This document shows positions 8,303-15,681 of a DNA stretch of 45,987 nucleotides, in pieces; the first letter of the stretch is position 1, and each line of letters starts with the position of its first letter. Position numbers and translations under genes: made by a program. The notes under the pieces were generated by a model. The model saw nothing but the letters and a program-made list of their open reading frames with translations. It ran no database searches and was not told where the DNA came from. This DNA comes from an uncultured Lachnospiraceae bacterium. GTDB lineage: Bacteria; Bacillota; Clostridia; Lachnospirales; Lachnospiraceae. The stretch covers positions 1 to 45,987 of the forward strand of contig CARQVR010000023.1 of NCBI GenBank assembly GCA_949051815.1, given 5' to 3'.

Positions 8303-10108
8303 ATGGCAGAATCAATGAAGGGTTTAATAAGGTCGCACCGCTGCGCGGAGCTTTCCCTGTGTAATGTGGGGGAAGAAGTGACCGTGATGGGATGGGTGCA
8401 GAAGCAGAGGAACAAGGGCGGCATTATATTTGTGGATCTGCGTGACCGTTCCGGCATTTTGCAGATTATATTTGAGGAGAGCGACTGCGGCGCGGAGGCT
8501 TTTGCCAAGGCGGAGAAGATGAGAAGCGAGTTCGTCATCGCCGTTGTGGGCAGGGTGGAGAAGCGTTCCGGAGCCGTCAACGAGAATTTAAAGACGGGAG
8601 AGATCGAGATACGCGCTGCGCAGGTGCGCGTTTTGTCCGAATCCGAGACACCGCCGTTTCCGGTGGAGGCGGACTCTAAGACAAAGGAAGAGATCCGTTT
8701 AAAATACCGTTATCTGGATTTGAGAAGACCGGATTTGCAGGAGAAACTGATTCTGAGAAGTAAGATCGTTTCGGAAATGCGCGCCTTTATGGCGAACGAA
8801 GGCTTTCTGGAGATCGAGACGCCGATTTTGTGTAAATCCACGCCGGAGGGAGCAAGAGATTATCTGGTGCCCAGCCGCGTGCATCCCGGTAGCTTCTATG
8901 CGCTGCCACAGTCACCCCAGCTCTACAAGCAGCTTCTGATGTGTTCCGGTTACGACCGGTATTTCCAGATTGCGAAGTGCTTCCGGGATGAGGATCTGCG
9001 TGCGGACAGACAGCCCGAGTTCACGCAGGCGGACATGGAATTGTCTTTTGTGGATGTGGACGATGTGCTGGAAGTGAACGAACGGCTGATTAAACATATC
9101 TGCAAGGAGGCCATCGGGCTTGACGTACAGATTCCCCTGCCCCGCATGACATGGCAGGAGGCGATGGATCGTTTCGGTTCCGACAAGCCGGACACCCGTT
9201 TTGCAATGGAACTGACAGATGTGTCAGATATCGTGGCTGGCTGCGGTTTCGGCGTGTTTACGTCCGCCTTGGAAAGCGGCGGTTCCGTGCGCGGTTTAAA
9301 TGTGAAGGGACAGGCGGCCATGCCCCGCAAAAAGATTGACGCGCTGGTGGACTTTGCGAAGGGTTACGGTGCGAAGGGACTGGCTTACTTAAGCGTGCAG
9401 GAGGACGGCACTTACAAGTCTTCCTTTGCGAAGTTTATGACGGAGGAGGAACTTTCGAAGCTGGTGCAGGCGATGCAGGGCGAGAAAGGCGATCTGCTTC
9501 TGTTTGCGGCCGACAAGAAAAATATCGTCTACAGTGTGCTCGGGGCGCTGCGCGTGGAGCTTGGGAAGCAGCTTGGGCTGATCGACGAGTCACAGTTTCA
9601 CTTCCTCTGGATCGTGGAATTTCCGCTTCTTGAGTGGAGCGAGGAGGAGAACCGCTTTATGGCGATGCACCATCCTTTCACGATGCCCATGGAGGAGGAC
9701 TGGCAGTATATTGACTCCGACCCGGGCAGGGTGCGGGCGAAGGCTTATGATATCGTGTTAAACGGGGTGGAGCTTGGCGGCGGTTCCGTCAGAATCCATC
9801 AGGATGACATTCAGGAGAAAATGTTTGAGGTGCTGGGCTTTACAAAGGAGCAGGCCTGGGAGCAGTTCGGTTTCCTCTTAAGCGCCTTCAAGTACGGCGT
9901 GCCGCCCCACGCGGGACTCGCTTACGGCCTTGACCGTATCGTGATGCTTTTGACCCATGCGGACAGCATTCGTGAGGTGATCGCATTCCCGAAGATCAAG
10001 GATGCGTCCTGCCTCATGACGGAGGCGCCCGGCAGGGTGGATGAGAAGCAGCTTGCGGAGCTGCAGATTGCGATTCAGGATGAAGAAGAAACGGAAAAAT
10101 CAAACTGA
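8303..10108 (+). CDS. aspS: Aspartate--tRNA ligase, bacterial type
   Basis: A 601-residue class IIb synthetase that charges tRNA-Asp. Domains in order are the anticodon-binding OB-fold (about 1-130, with FVDLRDRSG), the catalytic core with the FRDEDLRADRQPEFTQ motif 2, the bacterial GAD insertion (about 300-410), and motif 3 GLAYGLDRIVMLL near the C-terminus. The size fits bacterial AspRS (about 590 residues). It follows hisS closely, the common Firmicute hisS-aspS operon. The sequence alone does not decide whether the enzyme is discriminating or also charges tRNA-Asn. Confidence 0.96.
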   Translation: MAESMKGLIRSHRCAELSLCNVGEEVTVMGWVQKQRNKGGIIFVDLRDRSGILQIIFEESDCGAEAFAKAEKMRSEFVIAVVGRVEKRSGAVNENLKTGEIEIRAAQVRVLSESETPPFPVEADSKTKEEIRLKYRYLDLRRPDLQEKLILRSKIVSEMRAFMANEGFLEIETPILCKSTPEGARDYLVPSRVHPGSFYALPQSPQLYKQLLMCSGYDRYFQIAKCFRDEDLRADRQPEFTQADMELSFVDVDDVLEVNERLIKHICKEAIGLDVQIPLPRMTWQEAMDRFGSDKPDTRFAMELTDVSDIVAGCGFGVFTSALESGGSVRGLNVKGQAAMPRKKIDALVDFAKGYGAKGLAYLSVQEDGTYKSSFAKFMTEEELSKLVQAMQGEKGDLLLFAADKKNIVYSVLGALRVELGKQLGLIDESQFHFLWIVEFPLLEWSEEENRFMAMHHPFTMPMEEDWQYIDSDPGRVRAKAYDIVLNGVELGGGSVRIHQDDIQEKMFEVLGFTKEQAWEQFGFLLSAFKYGVPPHAGLAYGLDRIVMLLTHADSIREVIAFPKIKDASCLMTEAPGRVDEKQLAELQIAIQDEEETEKSN

Positions 10109-10122
10109 TGTGCTGATTTTTT
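10095..10122 (+). terminator. Possible weak terminator at the end of aspS
   Basis: AAAAATCA (10095-10102) pairs with TGATTTTT (10114-10121), followed by one more T; the stem spans the aspS stop codon. It is AT-rich, so termination is probably partial. Confidence 0.4.
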
Positions 10123-10243
10123 AATCACGGGTTTGTGCCGGAGCCACGGACCCGGTATCGCAGCCGGGAATCAAAGTATTCTTTCGGAAAGCTTTGTTAT
10201 TCCTGACGCGTGCCTTTGTAAAAAGCTCCGCATGGAGGGAAAT

Positions 10244-11173
10244 ATGGCGGAACAAAAAACAGATAATAAGGCGCTGGAAGAGGCGATCGAGGCTTTTCGT
10301 GCGGATAAGGAGAAAGACAGCTATGTGAAGGTGATGGAGCTTTTGGAGAAATCCATTGTGCTTGTGCCTGCCATACCGCCGAAGGATATTGACCCGGCTC
10401 TCATGGAGCAGTTGAAAGCGGGAAAGCCGGTGCAGTTTCCCAAGGATACGAAGATCGTCCCCTGTCTGCTGCGCAAGGAGACGGGAGAGCAGGCGCTTCC
10501 CGTCTTTACCTCGCCGGAGCAGATGCCGGAGGATAAAAAAAGCCCTATGGTGATGGCTATGCCCTTTATGGGAGTGGTCGCCATGGCGGCGGCCAATCAG
10601 GATAAGGTGGAGGAGGTAGTGGTCAATCCTTTTACCGGTATGATGATTTTGAATAAGTCGATTCTGGAGATCGCGGAAAAGCGCAGAAAGGCAGCCGGAC
10701 AGATTAAGACGGTTCAGTTGACGCAGGAGCAATTTAAGGATCTGGCCCATAACAGGGTGTCGCTTTCCCTTTTGCCCAGGTTCCTGTTTGAACAGAAAGA
10801 GGCGGGGCTTAAGAGGCTGCAGCAGGAGGAGGGGGCATTTCTTCTGGGGCTTTACGACGAGGTTTATCCGAAGGGGAAAAAGAGCGGCTGCAGGGCGGAG
10901 GACTTCTCCCTGATGACGCTGAATCTGACGGATACGATACAGCTTACCCGTCTGGATCTGCCTGACGAGACGAACAAAAAGGGTTTATGCTACCGTGTCT
11001 ATGCGGTCTTTAAGAGGGACACGGAAGAAGTGCTCTACTACACGCTGGAAAACACGAAGGACGGCAATATGATCGCCAGAGTCACACAGGACGGGAAACA
11101 TGAGGTGGTAGAACCAGCGCCGGACAACGGGGCGGAGATTGAGGCGATCTTAAATCTTGTGGAGCCGGGCTGA
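10244..11173 (+). CDS. SseB-family protein (N- and C-terminal SseB domains)
   Basis: A 309-residue soluble protein. Residues about 10-150 match the SseB N-terminal domain: a stretch beginning SIVLVPAIPP, then LPVFTSPEQMPED and VVNPFTGMMILNK. Residues about 170-300 match the SseB C-terminal domain. Escherichia coli SseB is named for an enhanced-serine-sensitivity effect; its molecular role is not established, and Firmicute members are hypothetical. The ATG at 10244 is chosen because GGAGG (10234-10238) lies 5 bases before it. An upstream frame back to 10133 lacks conserved sequence. It probably depends on read-through from aspS or a weak promoter in the 135-base gap. Confidence 0.8.
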   Translation: MAEQKTDNKALEEAIEAFRADKEKDSYVKVMELLEKSIVLVPAIPPKDIDPALMEQLKAGKPVQFPKDTKIVPCLLRKETGEQALPVFTSPEQMPEDKKSPMVMAMPFMGVVAMAAANQDKVEEVVVNPFTGMMILNKSILEIAEKRRKAAGQIKTVQLTQEQFKDLAHNRVSLSLLPRFLFEQKEAGLKRLQQEEGAFLLGLYDEVYPKGKKSGCRAEDFSLMTLNLTDTIQLTRLDLPDETNKKGLCYRVYAVFKRDTEEVLYYTLENTKDGNMIARVTQDGKHEVVEPAPDNGAEIEAILNLVEPG

Positions 11174-11317
11174 CACGGGAGAAACGTCCGGAGCGGCGGG
11201 TTGAGTCCCGGGAGAGCACAAGAAAAACGGACGGCGTAACGCTTGGGGACCGGAAAGGTGAGTCTGGGACGCATAAGAAAAACGGCGCATATCCCGGGCA
11301 GGAAGGAAAAGGACGGC

Positions 11318-11986
11318 ATGACAGATACGGTTATCTTTGATTTGGACGGGACACTCCTCGACACGCTGGAGGATTTGACGGACAGCGTCAATTACGCCAT
11401 GGAAAAGTTCGGTTTTCCCGTGCATACGATTGAGGAGATCCGCACCTTTGTGGGGAACGGCGCGCCAAAGCTCTTGGAGCGCAGCATACCGAACGGTGTG
11501 GAAAATCCTGACTACGAGGCTGCGTTGGCAGCCTTTAAGGCGCATTATGCCGGGCACTGCGAGGACAAGACAAAACCCTATGAAGGGGTGACGGAGACGC
11601 TAGCCGAATTAAAGAGGCAGGGGTATCACCTCGCCGTTGTCTCCAACAAATTCGACGGTGCGGTGAAAAAACTTTGTAAAAAATACTTTGGGGAATATAT
11701 AACGGTCTCGATCGGGGAGAGCGCGGAGGTCAAGAGAAAACCTGCGCCCGATACGGTGTACCGGGCGCTTCGTGAACTTGGATGTGACGGCTCCCGCGCG
11801 GTTTACGTGGGAGATTCCGAAGTGGATATTCAGACGGCGAAAAATGCGTCGCTGCCCTGTATCAGTGTTACATGGGGATTTCGCACCGAAGAAAAACTCC
11901 GGAGCGAGGGCGCGCGGGAAGAGCTGTTTGTCAGGACTCCTCAGGCGCTTGCGCCCCTTCTGGCTCGTCTTCGGGCGGAAGGGTAA
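11318..11986 (+). CDS. gph: HAD-family phosphatase, phosphoglycolate phosphatase-like
   Basis: A 222-residue HAD hydrolase with the four motifs in place: VIFDLDGTLLDT (I), VVSNK (II), KRKPAPD (III) and VYVGDSEVDIQTA (IV). A helical cap between motifs I and II (subfamily IA) fits phosphoglycolate phosphatase, which clears 2-phosphoglycolate from DNA repair; PpaX-like pyrophosphatase or another sugar phosphatase is possible. The start at 11318 puts motif I at residue 4, as usual, with a GAAGGAAAAGGA purine run upstream; an in-frame ATG at 11243 gives an unlikely leader. The last 56 bases overlap, tail to tail, the end of the minus-strand CBS-domain gene. Confidence 0.85.
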   Translation: MTDTVIFDLDGTLLDTLEDLTDSVNYAMEKFGFPVHTIEEIRTFVGNGAPKLLERSIPNGVENPDYEAALAAFKAHYAGHCEDKTKPYEGVTETLAELKRQGYHLAVVSNKFDGAVKKLCKKYFGEYITVSIGESAEVKRKPAPDTVYRALRELGCDGSRAVYVGDSEVDIQTAKNASLPCISVTWGFRTEEKLRSEGAREELFVRTPQALAPLLARLRAEG

Positions 11987-13223
11987 TCAGCACTTTCACG
12001 ATATGGTTGTTTTTAATGCCGCAGGCCCGCAGGGTGATGCCGTTTTCTAAGGCGATGGTTTCCTGATCCTGCGGCAGACGGTCAAGCTGTTCGATCATAA
12101 GACCGCCGATGGAATCATAGTCTTCGGAATCCAGAGAGACGTTGAGCGCATCGCTTAAGTCGTCCAGCTTCATGCCGCCTTCCACCAGATACTGGCCTTC
12201 CTCCGTTTCCTGAATCAGTTCTTCTTCGTCCGCGTCATACTCGTCGCGGATTTCGCCCACCAGCTCCTCTATCATATCTTCCATGGTGATCATGCCGACC
12301 GTGGCGCCGTATTCGCTTAAGACGAAGGCGATACTGCTGGACTTTTCACGGATTTCCATCAACAGATCCGATACGTTCTTATATTCATAAGTATAGTAAG
12401 CCTCGCGCAAAATCTTCTTGAGGCTGAATTTTTCCTTATCTTTTACCAGAATAAAGTCCTTGATATTGACAATGCCGATGATGTGGTCCGGATCTTCGTC
12501 ATATACCGGAAGGCGTGTAAACATGCAGGACTGAAAGGTGGAGAGCAGTTCCTGATAGCTCGCGCTCAGAGGAACCGTGGTCATCTGGATGCGGGGGATC
12601 ATGATATCTTTCGCGACGGTGTCACCGAAATCAAACACGTTGTAAATGAGTGTCCGCTCCTCCGACTCGATCACGCCGCCCTCGTGGCTTACGTCCACAT
12701 AGGTCTTCAATTCTTTCTCAGTGATACTGAAATTGTTTCCCTCCGAACTGATATGTAACAGCCTTAGAATCCAGTTAGAGAGCATGTCCACCAGAAAGAT
12801 AACCGGCGTAAGCAGTGTCATCAACAGGCGGATCATTGGACCGAACATGAGCGCAATAGGTTCGGCGCGCTGCATAGCCCATGTCTTGGGGATGATTTCG
12901 CCAAACATTAAAATTACGAAGGTCAGAATGCCGGTGGCGATTCCCACAGCCTTATTGCCCCAGAGACTGATTGCAAAAGTAGTCATCAGGGAGGAAGCGG
13001 ACAGATTGACAATGTTGTTGCCGATCAGGATGGCGCTCAGCATTTTGCCGTACTGGTCTAAAATGGCGAGCACGCGGATGGCTCCCTTGTGGTCTTCTTC
13101 GGCTAAGGTGCGCAGCCGCACCCGGTTGACGGTCGAAAAGGCAGTCTCGGCCGAGGAGAAAAAGGCCGATAAAAGCACGAGCACTCCCAGCGAGACGAGT
13201 TGTATGACACCTGTGGTATCCAA
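11931..13223 (-). CDS. Hemolysin-C/CNNM-type membrane protein (DUF21, CBS pair, CorC_HlyC)
   Basis: A 430-residue membrane protein. Residues 1-190 are the DUF21 transmembrane domain (about four helices; SAFFSSAETAFSTVN is the typical first signature). A Bateman CBS pair covers about 205-335 (VPLSASYQELLSTF; IVNIKDFI; GATVGMITMEDMIEELVGEI), and CorC_HlyC is at the C-terminus. The family includes CNNM/CorC magnesium and cobalt transport proteins and Bacillus YhdP/YrkA; the old hemolysin name is misleading. Start is TTG with AAAGGAG 9 bases upstream, and a near-consensus promoter lies just beyond. It is the only convincing minus-strand gene in the window, and its 3' end overlaps gph. Confidence 0.9.
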   Translation of the reverse strand: MDTTGVIQLVSLGVLVLLSAFFSSAETAFSTVNRVRLRTLAEEDHKGAIRVLAILDQYGKMLSAILIGNNIVNLSASSLMTTFAISLWGNKAVGIATGILTFVILMFGEIIPKTWAMQRAEPIALMFGPMIRLLMTLLTPVIFLVDMLSNWILRLLHISSEGNNFSITEKELKTYVDVSHEGGVIESEERTLIYNVFDFGDTVAKDIMIPRIQMTTVPLSASYQELLSTFQSCMFTRLPVYDEDPDHIIGIVNIKDFILVKDKEKFSLKKILREAYYTYEYKNVSDLLMEIREKSSSIAFVLSEYGATVGMITMEDMIEELVGEIRDEYDADEEELIQETEEGQYLVEGGMKLDDLSDALNVSLDSEDYDSIGGLMIEQLDRLPQDQETIALENGITLRACGIKNNHIVKVLITLPPEDEPEGAQAPEES

Positions 13224-13258
13224 TGATTTTCACTCCTTTACCATATCTATAATCAAAA

Positions 13259-13287
13259 ATATTATTATAAGAATAAGATTGTGTCAA
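13259..13287 (-). promoter_or_regulatory. Promoter of the CBS-domain membrane protein gene
   Basis: On the minus strand, TTGACA (13282-13287) and TAATAT (13259-13264) are separated by 17 bases, a near-perfect sigma-A promoter. The leader is about 30 bases. Confidence 0.85.
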
Positions 13288-13347
13288 GTTTTAATGCGTG
13301 CGGGAATACATATTTATAAGAGAGAAGTGAAAGGACAAGGGGATATC

Positions 13348-13722
13348 ATGGGAAAAAGAGATTTATATATGGAAAAGGCTGTCTTTATCATTAAGTGTAT
13401 GCTGGGCGCGTACATTCTGACCGCGGGGCTTCTGCTTTTGCTTGCATTTTTGCTGTACCGCTTCGGCCTGTCCGAGAAGGTAGTTTCCATCTGCATCATA
13501 GCGGTCTATATTATCGTGACCTTTCTGGCAGGGCTGCTTGCGGGGAAGAAGGAGAAGCGGAAGAAATTCCTGTGGGGGCTTGCCATGGGCGCGCTGTACT
13601 TCGGCATTCTGGTGGTCGTGTCCCTTGCGGTGAACAAAGGCGTGGAGGATATCGCGGGAAATATGATGACGGTCTTTTTCCTCTGCGCCGGCAGCGGTAT
13701 GCTCGGCGGAATGGTGAGCTGA
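13348..13722 (+). CDS. TIGR04086 family small membrane protein
   Basis: A 124-residue protein with four hydrophobic segments: AYILTAGLLLLLAFLLY, then VVSICIIAVYIIVTFLAG, a middle segment around LYFGILVVVSLAV, and a C-terminal one ending in GSGMLGGMVS. A basic loop (GKKEKRKKF) lies between the second and third. It matches TIGR04086, a Firmicute family of unknown function that is often close to secDF and the SCIFF genes, as here. The ATG at 13348 has AAGGGG a few bases upstream. It is divergent from the CBS-domain gene and is followed by a structured repeat rather than a simple terminator. Confidence 0.8.
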   Translation: MGKRDLYMEKAVFIIKCMLGAYILTAGLLLLLAFLLYRFGLSEKVVSICIIAVYIIVTFLAGLLAGKKEKRKKFLWGLAMGALYFGILVVVSLAVNKGVEDIAGNMMTVFFLCAGSGMLGGMVS

Positions 13723-13739
13723 CCCACCAGTTCAGCCAG

Positions 13740-13920
13740 ACCTTCGTCAGACCGGCAAATCATGCTTGCATGAATGTGACGGGCGGACGAAGGTTTGAGG
13801 GAACGCCCGTACATAAGCAAAAAGAGCTGCGAAGCAGCGAAGAGCGCGAAAGCGCGGTTTTGCGCATGGGCGTGAGCTGAACGTCAGACCGGCAAATCAT
13901 GCCGGCATGAATTGACGGGG
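13740..13920 (+). repeat. Structured repeat marked by TGAGGGAACG, plus a second partial copy
   Basis: A multi-hairpin block. ACCTTCGTC (13740-13748) pairs with GACGAAGGT (13786-13794), enclosing CATGC/GCATG. ACGGGCG (13779-13785) can pair with CGCCCGT (13804-13810), which competes with that stem. GCAAAA (13817-13822) closes with TTTTGC (13858-13863) around two short hairpins, GCTGC-GAA-GCAGC and GCGC-GAAA-GCGC, giving a three-way junction. The segment GTCAGACCGGCAAATCATGC is repeated at 13883-13902 and runs on to GCATGAATTGACGGGG. A clear relative lies at 29254-29354, after rlmN. Confidence 0.75.
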
Positions 13921-13940
13921 AAAAATTTTTATGCTATACT
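13912..13940 (+). promoter_or_regulatory. Promoter of the SCIFF gene scfA
   Basis: TTGACG (13912-13917), a 17-base spacer and TATACT (13935-13940). The -35 hexamer lies in the end of the second repeat copy, while the -10 box is in the adjoining unique AT-rich DNA. The leader is about 38 bases. Confidence 0.8.
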
Positions 13941-13983
13941 GTCTAAAGTTATAAGCAAGTTTATACATAAGGAGGATACACCG

Positions 13984-14127
13984 ATGAAACATATTAAGAC
14001 GTTATCTACCAGAGATCTGAAAGAGTCCATGAAGAAGGGCGGCTGCGGCGAGTGCCAGACTTCCTGCCAGTCCGCATGTAAGACTTCCTGCACCGTAGGA
14101 AACCAGAGCTGCGAGAAGGCGAGATAG
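13984..14127 (+). CDS. scfA: SCIFF ranthipeptide precursor (six cysteines in forty-five residues)
   Basis: A 47-residue precursor peptide. Six cysteines lie at 21, 24, 28, 32, 36 and 43 in the second half, after a leader-like N-terminus (MKHIKTLSTRDL). The spacing fits the SCIFF family (TIGR03973), near-universal in Clostridia. The cognate radical SAM enzyme forms sulfur-to-carbon thioether links; in the Clostridium thermocellum homologue CteA a Cys32-Thr37 link is reported, and Cys32 and Thr37 are both present here. AAGGAGG (13969-13975) sits 8 bases before the ATG. The maturase gene follows after 160 bases. The function of the mature peptide is not settled; a signalling role has been proposed. 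Confidence 0.95.
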   Translation: MKHIKTLSTRDLKESMKKGGCGECQTSCQSACKTSCTVGNQSCEKAR

Positions 14128-14176
14128 TTTCCGGTTGCGTCGACGTTTCGCGTCAGAAGAAAAGATCAGGAAAAGA

Positions 14177-14207
14177 CAGGCCCGGCATGCGGCGCATGAC
14201 GGGTCTG
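14177..14207 (+). terminator. Hairpin between scfA and scfB, likely attenuator or RNA-processing stem
   Basis: CAGGCCCG and CATGC on the left (177-190 of the 14 kb block) pair with GCATG and CGGGTCTG on the right (14194-14207), with one mismatch and one G-T pair. No T-run follows, so it may reduce, not stop, transcription, favouring peptide over maturase. Confidence 0.5.
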
Positions 14208-14287
14208 CTTGTACGTTATGCAGCAGTTTGGCAGGGGCGGCGGACGCAGCCGGACTGTGAGCAAAGACAGAAGTCAGGAGAATCATT

Positions 14288-15679
14288 GTGATACATCAAT
14301 ATATAAGCAACGGCTACCATATTGTGATGGACGTTAACAGCGGCAGCGTTCATGTGATGGACAAGCCTGCCTATGACACCGTTCCGGTCGTGGAGCGGCT
14401 GCTTCGGCAGGGAATTAAGGAGCGGGAGGAGATCGCCCGCACTGTGGCAGAGGAACTGTCCATGGACCGTCCCGTAGCGGAGGAGACGGTGGAGGAAATC
14501 CTGTATTTAAAGGAGCAGGGACAGCTTTTTACGGAGGATATCTACGAGAAATACATAGACGCCTTTCAAAACCGGGAGACTGTGGTGAAGGCGCTCTGCC
14601 TGCATATCGCCCACGACTGTAATCTGGCCTGCAGATACTGTTTTGCAGGGGAAGGGGAGTACCACGGCAGACGGGCGCTGATGAGTCTGGAAGTGGGAAA
14701 GAAGGCGCTGGATTTCCTGGTGGCCAATTCCGGCAGCCGGGTGAATCTGGAGGTGGATTTTTTCGGCGGGGAACCGCTTATGAACTGGCAGGTGGTGAAA
14801 GATCTGGTGGCCTATGGCAGAACCCTCGAGGAGCCGCACCACAAGAAATTCCGCTTTACCCTGACCACCAACGGCGTGCTGCTTGACGACGAAATTCTGG
14901 AATTTGCGAACAGGGAAATGTCAAATCTTGTTTTAAGCATAGACGGCAGAAAGGAAATTCACGATCTGATGCGGCCCCACCGCGGCGGACAGGGCAGCTA
15001 CGATGAGATCCTTCCGAAATATAAGAGGGCGGCAGAGAGCAGGAATCAGATGAACTACTATGTGCGGGGCACCTACACCCACAACAACACCGACTTTGCC
15101 GCGGATGTGATTCATCTGGCCGACGAGGGCTTTGAGCAGATCTCGGTGGAGCCTGTGGTGGCGGAGAAAAAAGAAGATTATGCCCTTCGCATGGAGGATG
15201 TGCCGAAGCTCCTTTCCGAGTACGACAGGCTTGCATTGGAATATATTCGCAGAAAAAAAGAAGGAAAGGGTTTTCAATTCTTTCATTTTATGATAGATTT
15301 AGAAGGTGGCCCTTGCGTGGCAAAGAGATTGTCAGGCTGCGGGTCCGGGACGGAATATCTTGCGGTTACTCCCTGGGGAGATCTTTACCCCTGTCATCAG
15401 TTCGTGGGGCAGGAGGAATTTCTCATGGGAAATGTGGACGAAGGGATTGTGCGCGGGGATATCCGGGATCAGTTCAAGGCGTGCAATGTCTACGCGAAGA
15501 AGGCGTGCGGGGATTGTTTCGCGAAATTTTATTGCAGTGGCGGCTGCGCGGCCAACGCTTACCATGAGAGCGGCGACGTGAACGGTTCCTATGAGCTGGG
15601 GTGTGAACTGCAGCGGAAGCGTGTCGAATGTGCGATTATGATAAAAGCGGCGCTTGCCGATGAGGAAAAGGAGAGTTAG
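14288..15679 (+). CDS. scfB: SCIFF radical SAM maturase (SPASM domain)
   Basis: A 463-residue radical SAM enzyme that installs thioether bonds in the SCIFF peptide. The N-terminal RiPP-recognition-like region (about 1-95) contains SGSVHVMDKPAYD. The radical SAM cluster motif is CNLACRYC with Cys111, Cys115 and Cys118. The C-terminal SPASM region has several cysteines in GGPCVAKRLSGCGSG, LYPCHQF, CNVYAKKACGDCFAKFYC and GGCAANAYH, which would bind two auxiliary 4Fe-4S clusters. This fits TIGR03974. The start is GTG with CAGGAG 7 bases before it. Its stop lies 2 bases before secDF, so the two are probably co-transcribed. Confidence 0.95.
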   Translation: MIHQYISNGYHIVMDVNSGSVHVMDKPAYDTVPVVERLLRQGIKEREEIARTVAEELSMDRPVAEETVEEILYLKEQGQLFTEDIYEKYIDAFQNRETVVKALCLHIAHDCNLACRYCFAGEGEYHGRRALMSLEVGKKALDFLVANSGSRVNLEVDFFGGEPLMNWQVVKDLVAYGRTLEEPHHKKFRFTLTTNGVLLDDEILEFANREMSNLVLSIDGRKEIHDLMRPHRGGQGSYDEILPKYKRAAESRNQMNYYVRGTYTHNNTDFAADVIHLADEGFEQISVEPVVAEKKEDYALRMEDVPKLLSEYDRLALEYIRRKKEGKGFQFFHFMIDLEGGPCVAKRLSGCGSGTEYLAVTPWGDLYPCHQFVGQEEFLMGNVDEGIVRGDIRDQFKACNVYAKKACGDCFAKFYCSGGCAANAYHESGDVNGSYELGCELQRKRVECAIMIKAALADEEKES

Positions 15680-15681
15680 TC

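Noticed and set aside
10121..10750. Minus-strand frame of 209 codons opposite the SseB-like gene
   Set aside because: His/Arg/Leu-rich shadow product with no ribosome binding site; the forward gene has a recognised domain.
11174..11317. Direct repeat AAGAAAAACGG (twice) before gph
   Set aside because: Only 11 bases and two copies; could be chance, with no link to a promoter or structure.
12721..13347. N-terminal extension of the TIGR04086 gene back to 12721
   Set aside because: The extra region lies opposite the CBS-protein gene, and the family-like start with its own ribosome binding site is at 13348.
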